Assembly: GCF_001653135.1 (NCBI RefSeq)
Contig: NZ_BDDS01000006.1
Span: forward strand, 62,001 to 126,000
Reading direction: 5' to 3'
DNA from: Pseudoalteromonas neustonica
Lineage (GTDB): Bacteria; Pseudomonadota; Gammaproteobacteria; Enterobacterales; Alteromonadaceae
DNA: 64,000 nucleotides
This document shows, one piece after another, positions 37,321-47,734 of the stretch. Position numbers and translations under genes: made by a program. Each line of letters starts with the position of its first letter. Position 1 is the first letter of the stretch. Under the pieces are notes generated by a model. The model made no database searches, had not been told where the DNA came from, and saw only the letters and a list, made by a program, of their open reading frames with translations.

Positions 37321-40300
37321 TGGGCGATTTTATTTTACAGCTCTTTCCTGCTGGTGGCGGACTTGGTCAGTCAGTAATTACCACTGTTTGGATTGGTATT
37401 ACTGTTGTTTGTTTTCTAAATTTACGATTTGGCTTTCCCTTAACGGGCTTAGTAGTACCAGGTTATTTAGTTCCATTACTGATCGTCAGCCCCACCTCTG
37501 CAGCCGTAATTTTAATTGAAGCCATCGTTGTATATGGCATTATGCTATTTTTTGCTAAATACATCATGGAACGCTTTGGCTATGCTGAAATGTTCGGTCG
37601 AGATCGATTTTTTGCCATCATACTCATAAGTATTCTTGTACGTGTTGTCATGGATACGTTATTTTGGCCACTTATCGCAGGTGTATTGAGCGGCTGGGAT
37701 ATTACCTTTGATTACTCTTCACAGCTCTATTCCCTTGGTTTAGTTATTATTGCGCTAACAGCGAATGTAATGTGGAATGGCGGCTTTAAATATGGCATGA
37801 AGGTCACTATTGTCCAACTTGTAATTACCTTCTTATTGGTGCGTTTTGCATTAATGCCAATGACTAACTTTAGTATTGCCAACTTGGCGATTATGTATGA
37901 GGCCGTAGCGGCGTCAATTATAGCAGCGCCTAAAGCCTATATCATATTGGTCATTACAGCCTTTATCGCCTCTCGCGCCAATATTAAATATGGCTGGGAA
38001 TTCAATGGCATAATGCTTCCTGCATTACTTGCATTGCAATTAATGCAGCCAACAAAATTACTCACCTCATTTGCTGAAACCGCCATTATTTTGATTATTG
38101 GCGCATCTCTATTGAATTTTACTCGCTTGCGTAATGCCAATATAGAAGGTGCTCGTTTACTGTTGTTTTTCTTCAATATTGGATTTATTTATAAACTACT
38201 TCTAAATTATTTCTTAGTTCATTATTACCCCGAAGTAAAAGTAACTGATGCGTTTGCCTTTGGTTATATGCTCTCAACCTTATTAGCGCTTAAAATATAT
38301 CAAAAGAGCGCCTTAGGATTAGTGATCCGCGCAACTTTTCAAACCTCTATAATAGGGGGAGCACTTGCAATTGTGATTGGGTTCATCATCATGTTTGTCC
38401 CTTCATTATTTGTAGATACAGGTATTAAAGAACTTTCTGCAAATCAAAAGATAAGCACTTTAAACCAACAAATTAGTGAATATAAGAGCTACTTATACAC
38501 AGAAAATAAGGGGCCAATCGAAATAAGTAGCTATCAAGCAAGTCAAAATAAAACCAAGTTTAAACAAGCTATTTATGAAATAAATAAAGCACCAGACTCA
38601 TCTGAAAACTTAGCTAAAGTAGAGCAAATGCTCGCTAAGCTAGATTTTCAACTGCAGTTTGATGAAAAGTATATATATATCCGCGATGCCCGAAAAACAT
38701 CACAAAGAGGTTTATTCGTCATCTCCCGACAGCCAAAATCTGGCTTTATTGTGACGGTCCCCTTCCCGACATCTGAAAGCTTAGCAAGTGATTCTGCTGG
38801 CCTTATTTTTTCTCATTTCAGCAGTAGCGCATTAGTCTTTGGTACAAGTTCAACACCTAGTGCTGAACTTTCACATAACAATGAGCAAAGCCCCTACTAT
38901 CTTGCCTTTATTGAGGCTATGGATATAGAACAACTGTTTCAAGTGCGAGAAGTAAATGCAAGAACAAGCCGCCTGTTAGCAAAAACAACCATAGGTGCAA
39001 CAAGCCAATATTGGATTTACAACCAACTGCCAAGTTCTTTAAGTCAGCGCTTAATTCAACAACTACTAGGGTACGAGGAAACATTCTTTGGACAAGCAAC
39101 AAGCACTTCGTTGCCTCAAAATGGCTTTGACGGTCAATTGTTTGAAGCCTTTCTTAACAGTGATAATTACACAACATTATTGTCTAACATCTCTCGCGAT
39201 AATGAGCTCGATGCAGAAAATGCAATTAACTACTCGGAGCAATCTCTCACTGACGTTGTTGATTTTAATTCACACTATATTACAGCTAAAGGTAGTGGCG
39301 ACTATCTCCCTCTGTCGGTTAACCAAGCTGCACTTTGGGAGTTTGAAATTCTTCGTCCTTTGTACCGTATTAAAGTAGATTTAGCGGGTCAAAATATTGA
39401 TGAAGACACCATTAACCAACTAAACCAAATTAATGCCACGACTAGGTTGCTAGGTTATGAGCTTACACTTCTTACCAATCAGCAAGGGCGTTTTTTAGTC
39501 ATCGCGCCGCAGCCGAACAGCCCCGCGACTAAGCATGGTCAAGGGTTTTACATATTAAACCTAAACAATAGCGAGCAATTAAATATTGCAGTCCCGCGAC
39601 CTATTTTTGAAAGTAATACACTTAAATTTGCGGCGCAATTATTTGCCAACAGTAAAGCCGAACATCTACTAATAGCCGGTGCGCACCCTTACGCTCATCC
39701 AAAAGCAAATGTTTTAGCGCCAAATAATGTTGATTCATTATTTAATGTAGTGCATCAGAGTTATTTACGATTTGCTGCTAATGACGTTATATTGAATTTA
39801 CAGTTAAGAAGTCACAGCGCACCATCTTGGATAAGACCAACTGCGTTGGCCTTTCAATTTACACATTCAAATGGGACTCATCAAAATCTACTTAATACGC
39901 TTGATACTAATTTAAAAAATCTTGCTGTAAGCTATCAAGTAGTACATGGTCAAACTGTTACTCGAGGTTTAGAGCTCGGCACTTCGCCACAATCAGGGTA
40001 TCAGCTATTTGCTCCAAATAGTGAGCTTGCAACCCTATGGTTAGCTTCTGACTTTAAGCAACAATTTTCTGTGAATCAACAAAGTTTAGTCCAGCGTTTA
40101 TTAGCTATTTCTAACGAGCCAACAGTAAAAGTGATGAACATAACAACACTATCACCCACTGATTGGAAAACGTTAACACCTCAGTTAAAAAATGATTTCA
40201 CTCATACTATCCAGCGTTATTCCAGCTCACAAAACTTAACGGTGTTAGCACAAATGTGTGCTCAATTAACAAGCTGCCAACTTCAAACGATTGAGTTTGA

Positions 40301-40436
40301 AGGGCGTAAAGAATACGCATTAGCAATTAAACAACAAGGTAAGTTATTGGCCATCTTCAACCCAGTTACAAATAGATTAACTGACCAAAAACGTTTTAAC
40401 ACTATGATGAGTGAGGGTGCGTATGCAATATATTAA
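37320..40436 (+). CDS. Tandem CapC/PgsC-like membrane protein fused to a large extracytoplasmic domain
   Basis: A 1038-residue protein. Residues 1-355 hold about ten membrane segments and two CapC/PgsC-like modules: the first has the family motif GLVVPGYLVP at 43-52, the second NGIMLPALLALQLMQPTKL at about 229-247. Bacillus CapC has only one such module (about 150 residues). Residues about 375-1038 are soluble, without recognised domain. The GTG start shares one base with the preceding stop (TAGTG), so translation is coupled. CapC forms the membrane part of the polyglutamate ligase complex with CapB; the added soluble part may guide the chain through the periplasm. Confidence 0.8.
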   Translation: MGDFILQLFPAGGGLGQSVITTVWIGITVVCFLNLRFGFPLTGLVVPGYLVPLLIVSPTSAAVILIEAIVVYGIMLFFAKYIMERFGYAEMFGRDRFFAIILISILVRVVMDTLFWPLIAGVLSGWDITFDYSSQLYSLGLVIIALTANVMWNGGFKYGMKVTIVQLVITFLLVRFALMPMTNFSIANLAIMYEAVAASIIAAPKAYIILVITAFIASRANIKYGWEFNGIMLPALLALQLMQPTKLLTSFAETAIILIIGASLLNFTRLRNANIEGARLLLFFFNIGFIYKLLLNYFLVHYYPEVKVTDAFAFGYMLSTLLALKIYQKSALGLVIRATFQTSIIGGALAIVIGFIIMFVPSLFVDTGIKELSANQKISTLNQQISEYKSYLYTENKGPIEISSYQASQNKTKFKQAIYEINKAPDSSENLAKVEQMLAKLDFQLQFDEKYIYIRDARKTSQRGLFVISRQPKSGFIVTVPFPTSESLASDSAGLIFSHFSSSALVFGTSSTPSAELSHNNEQSPYYLAFIEAMDIEQLFQVREVNARTSRLLAKTTIGATSQYWIYNQLPSSLSQRLIQQLLGYEETFFGQATSTSLPQNGFDGQLFEAFLNSDNYTTLLSNISRDNELDAENAINYSEQSLTDVVDFNSHYITAKGSGDYLPLSVNQAALWEFEILRPLYRIKVDLAGQNIDEDTINQLNQINATTRLLGYELTLLTNQQGRFLVIAPQPNSPATKHGQGFYILNLNNSEQLNIAVPRPIFESNTLKFAAQLFANSKAEHLLIAGAHPYAHPKANVLAPNNVDSLFNVVHQSYLRFAANDVILNLQLRSHSAPSWIRPTALAFQFTHSNGTHQNLLNTLDTNLKNLAVSYQVVHGQTVTRGLELGTSPQSGYQLFAPNSELATLWLASDFKQQFSVNQQSLVQRLLAISNEPTVKVMNITTLSPTDWKTLTPQLKNDFTHTIQRYSSSQNLTVLAQMCAQLTSCQLQTIEFEGRKEYALAIKQQGKLLAIFNPVTNRLTDQKRFNTMMSEGAYAIY

Positions 40437-42696
40437 GCAACTCTTAAAATTACTTATCTTGCTTCCTCTTTTAGTTGGTATTGGGTTTTCTGGATTTAGT
40501 TTATATATTTGGTTAGGCTCAGCAGAGCCAACAAGTGTTCGCTCTGAAGATGAAACTCGTTCGAATGTGCAATGGTTAAGTAGCGATAAAGCGCTTGTTT
40601 TTTCTTTTTCACCATCAAGAACACATTCGATTAGAGTCTTATCAAATGCTATTTTTGCACAACAGTTAAGCCTTGATAAACCAGTAAATTACGCAATTGA
40701 ATATGCGTTTATTGATCAACAAAAGCAGGTTATCAGTTCACATATTTATCATCATGCATCAAAGCTCACTCCGTTAGAAAATGAGTTTCAAGTAAAACAA
40801 ATAATTGAAGATCGCCAAGCCCTTACCGTTGCATCAGGACAGTCATTTTACATTAGCCCTGAGCAGCTTAAAAATGTTGCAGCCATTTCCCTAAAGCTTA
40901 TCCCTGAAGATACTCAGGTGATGGGAGTGGTTGTTCGAGTACATGCTAAAACACTTAATGACAATCAAGATAAGAACAGTACGTGGCTTAAATTACCTTT
41001 AGAACGAAGAGAGCGCGCCACAGAATATCACAGCATTGGTGCCAATGCGTTATCCATGAAAGAGATATCAAATGCCGTTACTTACTCATGGCTTAAGCTT
41101 GCCCCACAAGGGATACCTAGCATTGATTTCAAATCAGATATTTTATACGAAACATTACCGTACAATGTTGTAACTTATGATTTCTCGAGCCAGCAATTAA
41201 ATTTAGGTGACTATTATACCGACGCATCTTTGTGTGCGAGTATTACCTTAGGTGAACCTGATACCCTGCATTTCACAAAAAGTGCAGCCATTACTCCTAT
41301 CCTAACGTGGTACGACTTAAATCAGTATTTACCACCAAAACGAGTGGTTGTTGAACAAGATGCTAATAAACCACTCTCTTTTACAACTGAACCACTGGCT
41401 GCTGGTCTAGTTACTATTTGTAGCCAAGAACCGCTATTAACTACTTGGTCACTTGTCTCTCAACAAGAGTTGACGACAGCACAAGATAGCTATTATTTGA
41501 TAAGCGAACCAATGAGCGCACGCTACGATGTTGAACCTAACAGCGATCTAGCAATTGAATTAAGATCTGCAACACGCAACGCAGTTACAGTTTCTGTGCT
41601 TGATCAGTCGAACCAAGTTATTGATGACTTCGAAGTGTACTATGATGGTGGAATATCTGCATTCGATCGAGTAATTTTAGACAGCACACAACGCCAGCAA
41701 GTAGCACAAGCTAAAACCTTTTACTTACGTGTTGGGAAAAATGCTGCAGCTATCAAAATAAACTCAAAGCATGACGCATTAGTGAGAATAAAATCTCGTA
41801 ATAGCCTGTTTAACTATCAACGTACGGTATGTCATTTGAATTGTTTTGAAGATGAGACGTTTCATAACATAGCGGCTTGGTATGAACAGCAAGCAAGTAA
41901 TCACTATATATTTAGTGAAAAAGAGATGCTGGTAAATATTCGTGTGTTTGCAGCTCCACCTGAAATAGAACAAAAAGACACCTTTTATCAATCTAGTGAT
42001 CTTTCAAAACAACTTAGTTTATCAAATGTTGCTCTTGTATATAGTCCTGATAAATACTTTTTGGAGCCAACAGAGCCATCTCAATTTCACTTTGCAAAAA
42101 TGAATAACAAACAACTGATTCAAAAATCAACCAATATAAAAAGTACAACACCGGCAAGTATTATTTATCAACTAAACAAAAATACAGCGAAAGAAATTGA
42201 TTTAAAAGACACAGATTTTGAGCAATTAGCACGCGTTGAAGACAGCTCAAAAACCATTTATCAAAACTGGCAAGGCGAGCGTCCTTGGATAAAACAAAGG
42301 TTATATAAATTAACTGCCAATAAAGCGGTTACTTTAAACTACCCCACATTACGCCCGAAAAGTGTTGTGGTTAAAATTTATAGTAACAAAGAAAATGACG
42401 ATGTCGTTTTGAATTTATCACAGCACGCAAAATATTTTAGTGGTCTAAAAGAAGAATATAGCATTGCTAAAAAGCGCTACAGATTACTACCAAGTAGCTT
42501 AAGTGAGGCCTTTTTAATACACCCAAAAGATAGCCGTCTATATTCATACCCAGCCATTACAAATCAAATTACGGCGGATATACAAGCAATACACAGCATT
42601 CGAGTCACTACAGATAAAGATGTTTGGGTTGCTGTCTTAGAAGAATACTCTAAGGAAGAAGTAAAAGTCAGGTGGTGGAATGATGACTCTTTATAA
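40423..42696 (+). CDS. Membrane-anchored periplasmic protein of the CapB/CapC-like operon
   Basis: Function not recognised. The 757-residue product starts at the ATG at 40423, which has GAGG six bases upstream, and overlaps the preceding gene by 14 bases. One N-terminal membrane segment (LLKLLILLPLLVGIGFSGFSLYIWL) anchors a periplasmic region of about 720 residues with strong beta-sandwich character and repeated aromatic/polar alternation. A few cysteines (TVCHLNCFED) could form a disulfide. No catalytic motif was seen. Position and tight coupling suggest a structural or scaffold subunit linking inner-membrane synthesis to the outer membrane. Confidence 0.72.
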   Translation: MQYIKQLLKLLILLPLLVGIGFSGFSLYIWLGSAEPTSVRSEDETRSNVQWLSSDKALVFSFSPSRTHSIRVLSNAIFAQQLSLDKPVNYAIEYAFIDQQKQVISSHIYHHASKLTPLENEFQVKQIIEDRQALTVASGQSFYISPEQLKNVAAISLKLIPEDTQVMGVVVRVHAKTLNDNQDKNSTWLKLPLERRERATEYHSIGANALSMKEISNAVTYSWLKLAPQGIPSIDFKSDILYETLPYNVVTYDFSSQQLNLGDYYTDASLCASITLGEPDTLHFTKSAAITPILTWYDLNQYLPPKRVVVEQDANKPLSFTTEPLAAGLVTICSQEPLLTTWSLVSQQELTTAQDSYYLISEPMSARYDVEPNSDLAIELRSATRNAVTVSVLDQSNQVIDDFEVYYDGGISAFDRVILDSTQRQQVAQAKTFYLRVGKNAAAIKINSKHDALVRIKSRNSLFNYQRTVCHLNCFEDETFHNIAAWYEQQASNHYIFSEKEMLVNIRVFAAPPEIEQKDTFYQSSDLSKQLSLSNVALVYSPDKYFLEPTEPSQFHFAKMNNKQLIQKSTNIKSTTPASIIYQLNKNTAKEIDLKDTDFEQLARVEDSSKTIYQNWQGERPWIKQRLYKLTANKAVTLNYPTLRPKSVVVKIYSNKENDDVVLNLSQHAKYFSGLKEEYSIAKKRYRLLPSSLSEAFLIHPKDSRLYSYPAITNQITADIQAIHSIRVTTDKDVWVAVLEEYSKEEVKVRWWNDDSL

Positions 42697-43444
42697 TACC
42701 CTATTCCCATTCGTCACACTTCTGGCTATGAGCTTTTCAACATACGCCAAAGAACCTGATAATTATGCTAGTTTAAAAAAACAACTTAGTACTTGGTTAG
42801 CAAGTTCGAATGTAGTTTATGCTGATTTTACTATCACTCAGCCCGTTACTATCACTACTAATGATAAACTGGCGGCAGGAGGGGAAGTAAAATTCAAAGC
42901 ATCTGGCAAGCAATGTGTTGCCTATGCTCCGCACCGTTTTTATGATATCCATACTTATCGTATTGCACTGGCACTTTTTGAACACTGCCAAGTTTTTTTA
43001 GCAAATACAGTTCACAGGAACACACTTAATTTGAAAGGTCAGAAAACAGATTTGGGGAAGTATCGCTACAGTACAACAAATGCATTTATTGATGTTTATA
43101 GCCAAACAGTAGACACATTTACTATTTACCAAATTCATGGTTTTGATGCCGCCAAACGACGCACTAAAGAAGCTCTCAATGCTGATGTGATAATCAGTAG
43201 AGGAAATAAGTACCCTAACGATAAAATTAAACAAATGAGCCAATGCTTAGTACAAAAGCTGCACTTGAATAGCGTTATTTATCCTATTGAAGTGAAAGAG
43301 TTAGGGGGCACTAAAAACATATTAAATACTGTAGCGCCACGCAACAGTCATTTTTTTCATATTGAGCTAAGCAATACATTGCGCGCTCGCCTTATAAAAC
43401 AGCCAACTTTAATGAGTCAATTTAACACATGCATTACGCTATAG
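42680..43444 (+). CDS. Secreted protein resembling poly-gamma-glutamate hydrolases
   Basis: A 254-residue protein with signal peptide (LFPFVTLLAMSFSTYA, cleaved near 24). The mature part has APHRFYDIHTYRIALALFEH, TIYQIHGFDAAKRR, DVIISRGNKYPN, LGGTKNILN and FFHIELSNTLRARL in that order. The sequence of short His/Glu motifs ending in a HIELS..LR segment resembles PghP-type poly-gamma-glutamate hydrolases and N-formylglutamate amidohydrolase-like folds. This is a pattern match from memory, not an alignment. GGTGG at 42671-42675 supports the start, which overlaps the preceding gene by 17 bases. It may trim or release the polymer, as CapD or PgsS do in Bacillus. Confidence 0.6.
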   Translation: MMTLYNTLFPFVTLLAMSFSTYAKEPDNYASLKKQLSTWLASSNVVYADFTITQPVTITTNDKLAAGGEVKFKASGKQCVAYAPHRFYDIHTYRIALALFEHCQVFLANTVHRNTLNLKGQKTDLGKYRYSTTNAFIDVYSQTVDTFTIYQIHGFDAAKRRTKEALNADVIISRGNKYPNDKIKQMSQCLVQKLHLNSVIYPIEVKELGGTKNILNTVAPRNSHFFHIELSNTLRARLIKQPTLMSQFNTCITL

Positions 43445-46400
43445 TTGCTTTAATCTCTAGTTTGTTATTGATGGTTAGCTCATTAAGCTTAGCCAGCAAT
43501 GATAATATTTTAAAATCCCCATATTGGTTGAACGTTCAGCCTAAGTTATTGCTCGCTCAACAACAGCAGAATATGTATTTCGAGGCCAAACAGAGCCATT
43601 ATTTATGGCTTGAAAAAGGTCAATGGCTCGAACTTGAAAATGATACATTTAGCTCATTTATTTATAGTTCTGGCACAAGTCAAATAGCACAGCAAAGACT
43701 TAACCAACGACGCGATTTTATTTGTGAACAAGATAAATGTCAGTTACCAAGCACCTCGTATAATCGCGTAATAAAAATATCAAATCACCTTGATGACGCT
43801 GAATACCTGTCAGTTATGGTCGGTGAAAAAAATAGACATAAAGATAGCTTTCGTCGTGCAATAAAACTGCCAAGGCAAGCAACTCGTTTGCGTTACGGCC
43901 AAAATGTCGAACACTATTACCATTTTAAAGCCGGGGATACCGTAAAGCTGTTTTTTCAAAACGCAAAAAAACTAAAAATAACTGTTCGAAAAGACCTATT
44001 AAATAAAGATATTAACGGTAAAATATATGCTTATATTAATGACCAGCCAGCTGCTATCGTCGGCGTTTTAGCTAGTCGTGCAAGTGAGTTTCACAAGCCA
44101 CACATTGGGTTAGCTAACACCGAATACCTCGCCGTGGGTAAAGGTGAATATTTAACACTAAAAAGCGAAACTGACGCATATATTAAACTTGAGCAGAACC
44201 ATCGCGCTATATACGACGACCTTGCTATGGATAAACAACAAGAGGTGTTATTTCAACCATACTGGGTTAATAATCTAAACAATACGCTAACACAAATTTA
44301 TCAGCAGCGTGATCTATCACTTCTCGACCCGCAAGTTTATCGCCATAGTGATTTATTGGCTCAACGTCGTTATCTAGATCTACTCAAAACAATCAGTACA
44401 TCTGACTACCTACTCCCACTATCAAATGAAAGTGATAGTTTCACAAGTTACTTTAAACACTTTGATAGTCTAAGCGGCGTACGCTTAGTTGACGATATTG
44501 GCTACCCAATTTTAACCGAAGAGTATGCACAAGTTCATCAACTGGCACATCAAAAACACTTTTTCTCTCTCGATGCAAAACAACGAGTGAAGCAAACTAT
44601 TACTTTCCATGCAAGAAGTGAAGTTGATACCCAACTGTTAGTGAAAAGTGGTAACCAACAATGGCAGTTAAATTTATTAAAAAGTGAGAACTTTGCAACT
44701 TTTGAATTAAATATACCACTGACAGCATCTGGCATCAGTATTCAAAATTTGCAGCAGCAAAGACACCCTATTGAGTATGTGTTACAAAGTGATAGATTGT
44801 TAGATTTACCAAATAACGAACTACTGTATGCACAGCCTGGTCTGCTAACAACAAAAAGTAAGATTATAGACTCTTTAATAAAGCAGCAGCTAACGCAAGC
44901 AGGAGACGAGTTTTTATCAACACTAGTCCCTTATAACCCTGTACTTGAGCCTAATAGCTTTACATCATTTGATTCGATGCATTGGCAGCACCAGCTTGGA
45001 GAAGCGCAGTATTTAGCCAAAACAGATCCACTGCAAGCACTGCTAGTTACTAAAAAATTAGTCTCAGTCCCTAGCGTTGAAATTGCAATTAAAGCATGGC
45101 AATTACGCATTGCTATATTGATCAAGCAAGGTAGAAGCATTTTAGCTAAAAGTTACCTTGAGGGCCTATTTAAAAGCAGTGATAAACCAGCATTAAAACA
45201 CTATGCCGGTGGCGAACTCCTTAAACAATACCAAGCGTTAGGGCAAGATTATAAACTACAAGGTTTATGCGCTAATGCACTCACTGAACTACCTGCATGT
45301 CGTAACATAACCATTGATTTAGCTATCAAGCAGCAAAAGAACTTATTTGCATTATGGCTCAGCCATGACTTAACGGCCGATGATGAATTAAACAGTAGCT
45401 TTAAACGTCTTAACTGGCGTGATTACAATAACACGCAAACACAGCAACAACTTATTTATGGCGTTGAGCATAGTGGACAGCAAACATTAACGAGTTCTGC
45501 TGCTATATTTCAAGCTTTTACGGTTACCCGCACGCAAGGAATAACATTTAAAGCTGTAAATCAGCCAATGACAATTGCATTGCGAGCTCGAAGTGAAAGT
45601 GTTCAAAATGGGCAATATAAAATGAGCTGGTTATACACCAGTCAGGGTAAGCAGCAGTCTTTATTGCCTATATTTTCTGACGTTAGTTCTACCACCGCTT
45701 TAAAAAACAGCGGTGAATTATTATCTATCGCCTCAGAAAGTTTACTCACTCTAAGGGTTGGTGAATCGATCAGGTTAACCAGTGATCACCCTACGTTTGT
45801 CACTTACAAAGTAATTCCTGCGCCGTTAGTAACTAGCTTTAACTATCAAAACATGGCAACCCCTCACTATTGGCAGACACCATTTATGTCATTGCTGTAT
45901 GACTCTAGTGTGGATTTAAAGAGCCTTTTAAATAATACGTTATTCAAATTAGCTGAAAAAACATTAAGCATAAACGAGTTCACACAAGTGCTCGCCAAAG
46001 TACATGCTTTGAGTTTGCCTGTCGAACTGGAGTCTTTATATTCACGAGTACAAAGCTACGGTGAGTGGGAAGCCGTACCTGAATATGAGGATTTTGCAGG
46101 TACGCAACTAATCGCTGTAGACTCATTAAGTCAAGCAAGTTATAGCGACCAGCTTGCTCGTGCAAGTAGTCAAGAAGGATTTAATAACGGCTTAGTGCTG
46201 CGTCCTTTACATAGTATGTATATAGATTTAAGCCAGACACGCTCGCAACAACTTAGACTAAACTTTAACTTTTCGTCGGCAGAGTTATCTCAAGGTAATA
46301 TTGCTAACGTGGCGCTAAACTTAGGTGATTTAGAAAAAACATGGTCTGTGCAACCCGATAAAATCACTTCTTTTGGCTTTAATAAATCAGAGTTAAATGA

Positions 46401-47733
46401 CAGTGTGATCTCATTACGCTGGCTCAACCCTTACCTTTCACAAATTATGACAGTAAATGCACAAGAGTACCGTGATAATACATGGCAGGATCTCCCGCTT
46501 GCAAACAACCTGTTGTTTTATACCGTATTGCCTGATGCACATTTGATAGCGAAATTACCAGCAGATAGGCTAGTTAAGCTTGAGCAAATGCAGTTAAACA
46601 TTGGTGAGGAACAAGTTGCTCAGCGTACAGAGCGTACATTTTTCCATCCTGCTGGGAAAGTTGAAGTGAGTACTGATAAGCTCAAATACGTCCGTCTTTA
46701 TACATGGCAGCTGAGTAAAAGCAATCATAAAATATCGAATTATAAAGCGCCGACAAAAGTTGAAAAACAGTCGATTGTTTATCAACTGCCTGAGTCTGAA
46801 AAATCGCTACAAACTGAAGTCGCACGTTTTTCTCCAGATGATCTTAGTTGGCAGGCTTTTATAAATTATGATCGCCGCGGTATATTTGAATCCAGTGAAG
46901 ATATAGCAACGCAAAATAACATTGATGTTGGCGCGCGTTTTCGTTTAATCAGCGATGAGAATTGGTATCGTCTCGATCTAAGTTACTCAATAAGCGAAAG
47001 CGATAAAGATACAATAGCAGTTGATATGTATCACTCTTGGCAAGATCATGACAGCCCTTGGTACGTCGATAGCGCATTAAAAACGCGGTGGCAGCCATCA
47101 ACACAAGGGGCTGATAGCCAATATAGTGTCAGTACCTCTGTACAGGTTGGTCAAATTTGGCGCATAGATGAAAGTCATCGTCATCAATGGCAAGTAAGCC
47201 CCTTTTATAACTATAGCAGTGCAAATATAGATGATTTATTACTTGATCCAACTCTAAGCTCTGATATTTATAGTTTCTATCGCGAAGATCACCCATACGG
47301 TTGGCGTGGCGAATATCAATACCGTTATCAGCCATGGGTTGACAGCTATTTTAACTTCTTAGCGGGTAGCACATCTAATTCTGATTGGACCAGCCTAGAC
47401 AGCTTGCGCTTTGGGACATCGTGGACTCAATACTATCAAGGTCATATTTTTCAAGCAGGACTTACCAGTTATTATAAATTTGCTGATAAACACAGACCAA
47501 ATAATACCTGGCAATACATCACGAGTCTTGGCTGGCGTAAACAGGTTCCACTTGGAAGCCTATCACAAGGTTGGGTTAAATTACGTTGGGATCAAGACTG
47601 GTTTAGAAATGACCATAATATCAGTTTAGAATTTTCTACGGGTAACCTTGATAGCACTGGTTTTGAGGTTTTCTCTCATGACGAAATTATTTTTGAGTCG
47701 CTGCAACTCAATCACTTTTTAGAGCAAAATTAA
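43429..47733 (+). CDS. Large envelope protein with helical repeats and C-terminal barrel-like region (candidate outer-membrane exporter)
   Basis: A 1434-residue protein that overlaps the preceding gene by 16 bases. A signal peptide (ALISSLLLMVSSLSLA) precedes beta-sandwich-like regions (about 30-250). Residues about 510-640 look like TPR-type helical hairpins (DPLQALLVTKKLVS, IAIKAWQLRIAILIKQGRSILAKSYLEGLF). The last about 260 residues alternate hydrophobic and polar residues with many aromatics (WYRLDLSYSISES, YGWRGEYQYRYQPW, IFQAGLTSYYKFA), as in an outer-membrane beta-barrel. TPR plus C-terminal barrel is the plan of polysaccharide exporters such as BcsC and PgaA. Export of the operon's polymer is therefore a reasonable inference; no homologue was recognised by name. 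Confidence 0.68.
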   Translation: MHYAIVALISSLLLMVSSLSLASNDNILKSPYWLNVQPKLLLAQQQQNMYFEAKQSHYLWLEKGQWLELENDTFSSFIYSSGTSQIAQQRLNQRRDFICEQDKCQLPSTSYNRVIKISNHLDDAEYLSVMVGEKNRHKDSFRRAIKLPRQATRLRYGQNVEHYYHFKAGDTVKLFFQNAKKLKITVRKDLLNKDINGKIYAYINDQPAAIVGVLASRASEFHKPHIGLANTEYLAVGKGEYLTLKSETDAYIKLEQNHRAIYDDLAMDKQQEVLFQPYWVNNLNNTLTQIYQQRDLSLLDPQVYRHSDLLAQRRYLDLLKTISTSDYLLPLSNESDSFTSYFKHFDSLSGVRLVDDIGYPILTEEYAQVHQLAHQKHFFSLDAKQRVKQTITFHARSEVDTQLLVKSGNQQWQLNLLKSENFATFELNIPLTASGISIQNLQQQRHPIEYVLQSDRLLDLPNNELLYAQPGLLTTKSKIIDSLIKQQLTQAGDEFLSTLVPYNPVLEPNSFTSFDSMHWQHQLGEAQYLAKTDPLQALLVTKKLVSVPSVEIAIKAWQLRIAILIKQGRSILAKSYLEGLFKSSDKPALKHYAGGELLKQYQALGQDYKLQGLCANALTELPACRNITIDLAIKQQKNLFALWLSHDLTADDELNSSFKRLNWRDYNNTQTQQQLIYGVEHSGQQTLTSSAAIFQAFTVTRTQGITFKAVNQPMTIALRARSESVQNGQYKMSWLYTSQGKQQSLLPIFSDVSSTTALKNSGELLSIASESLLTLRVGESIRLTSDHPTFVTYKVIPAPLVTSFNYQNMATPHYWQTPFMSLLYDSSVDLKSLLNNTLFKLAEKTLSINEFTQVLAKVHALSLPVELESLYSRVQSYGEWEAVPEYEDFAGTQLIAVDSLSQASYSDQLARASSQEGFNNGLVLRPLHSMYIDLSQTRSQQLRLNFNFSSAELSQGNIANVALNLGDLEKTWSVQPDKITSFGFNKSELNDSVISLRWLNPYLSQIMTVNAQEYRDNTWQDLPLANNLLFYTVLPDAHLIAKLPADRLVKLEQMQLNIGEEQVAQRTERTFFHPAGKVEVSTDKLKYVRLYTWQLSKSNHKISNYKAPTKVEKQSIVYQLPESEKSLQTEVARFSPDDLSWQAFINYDRRGIFESSEDIATQNNIDVGARFRLISDENWYRLDLSYSISESDKDTIAVDMYHSWQDHDSPWYVDSALKTRWQPSTQGADSQYSVSTSVQVGQIWRIDESHRHQWQVSPFYNYSSANIDDLLLDPTLSSDIYSFYREDHPYGWRGEYQYRYQPWVDSYFNFLAGSTSNSDWTSLDSLRFGTSWTQYYQGHIFQAGLTSYYKFADKHRPNNTWQYITSLGWRKQVPLGSLSQGWVKLRWDQDWFRNDHNISLEFSTGNLDSTGFEVFSHDEIIFESLQLNHFLEQN

Positions 47734-47734
47734 T

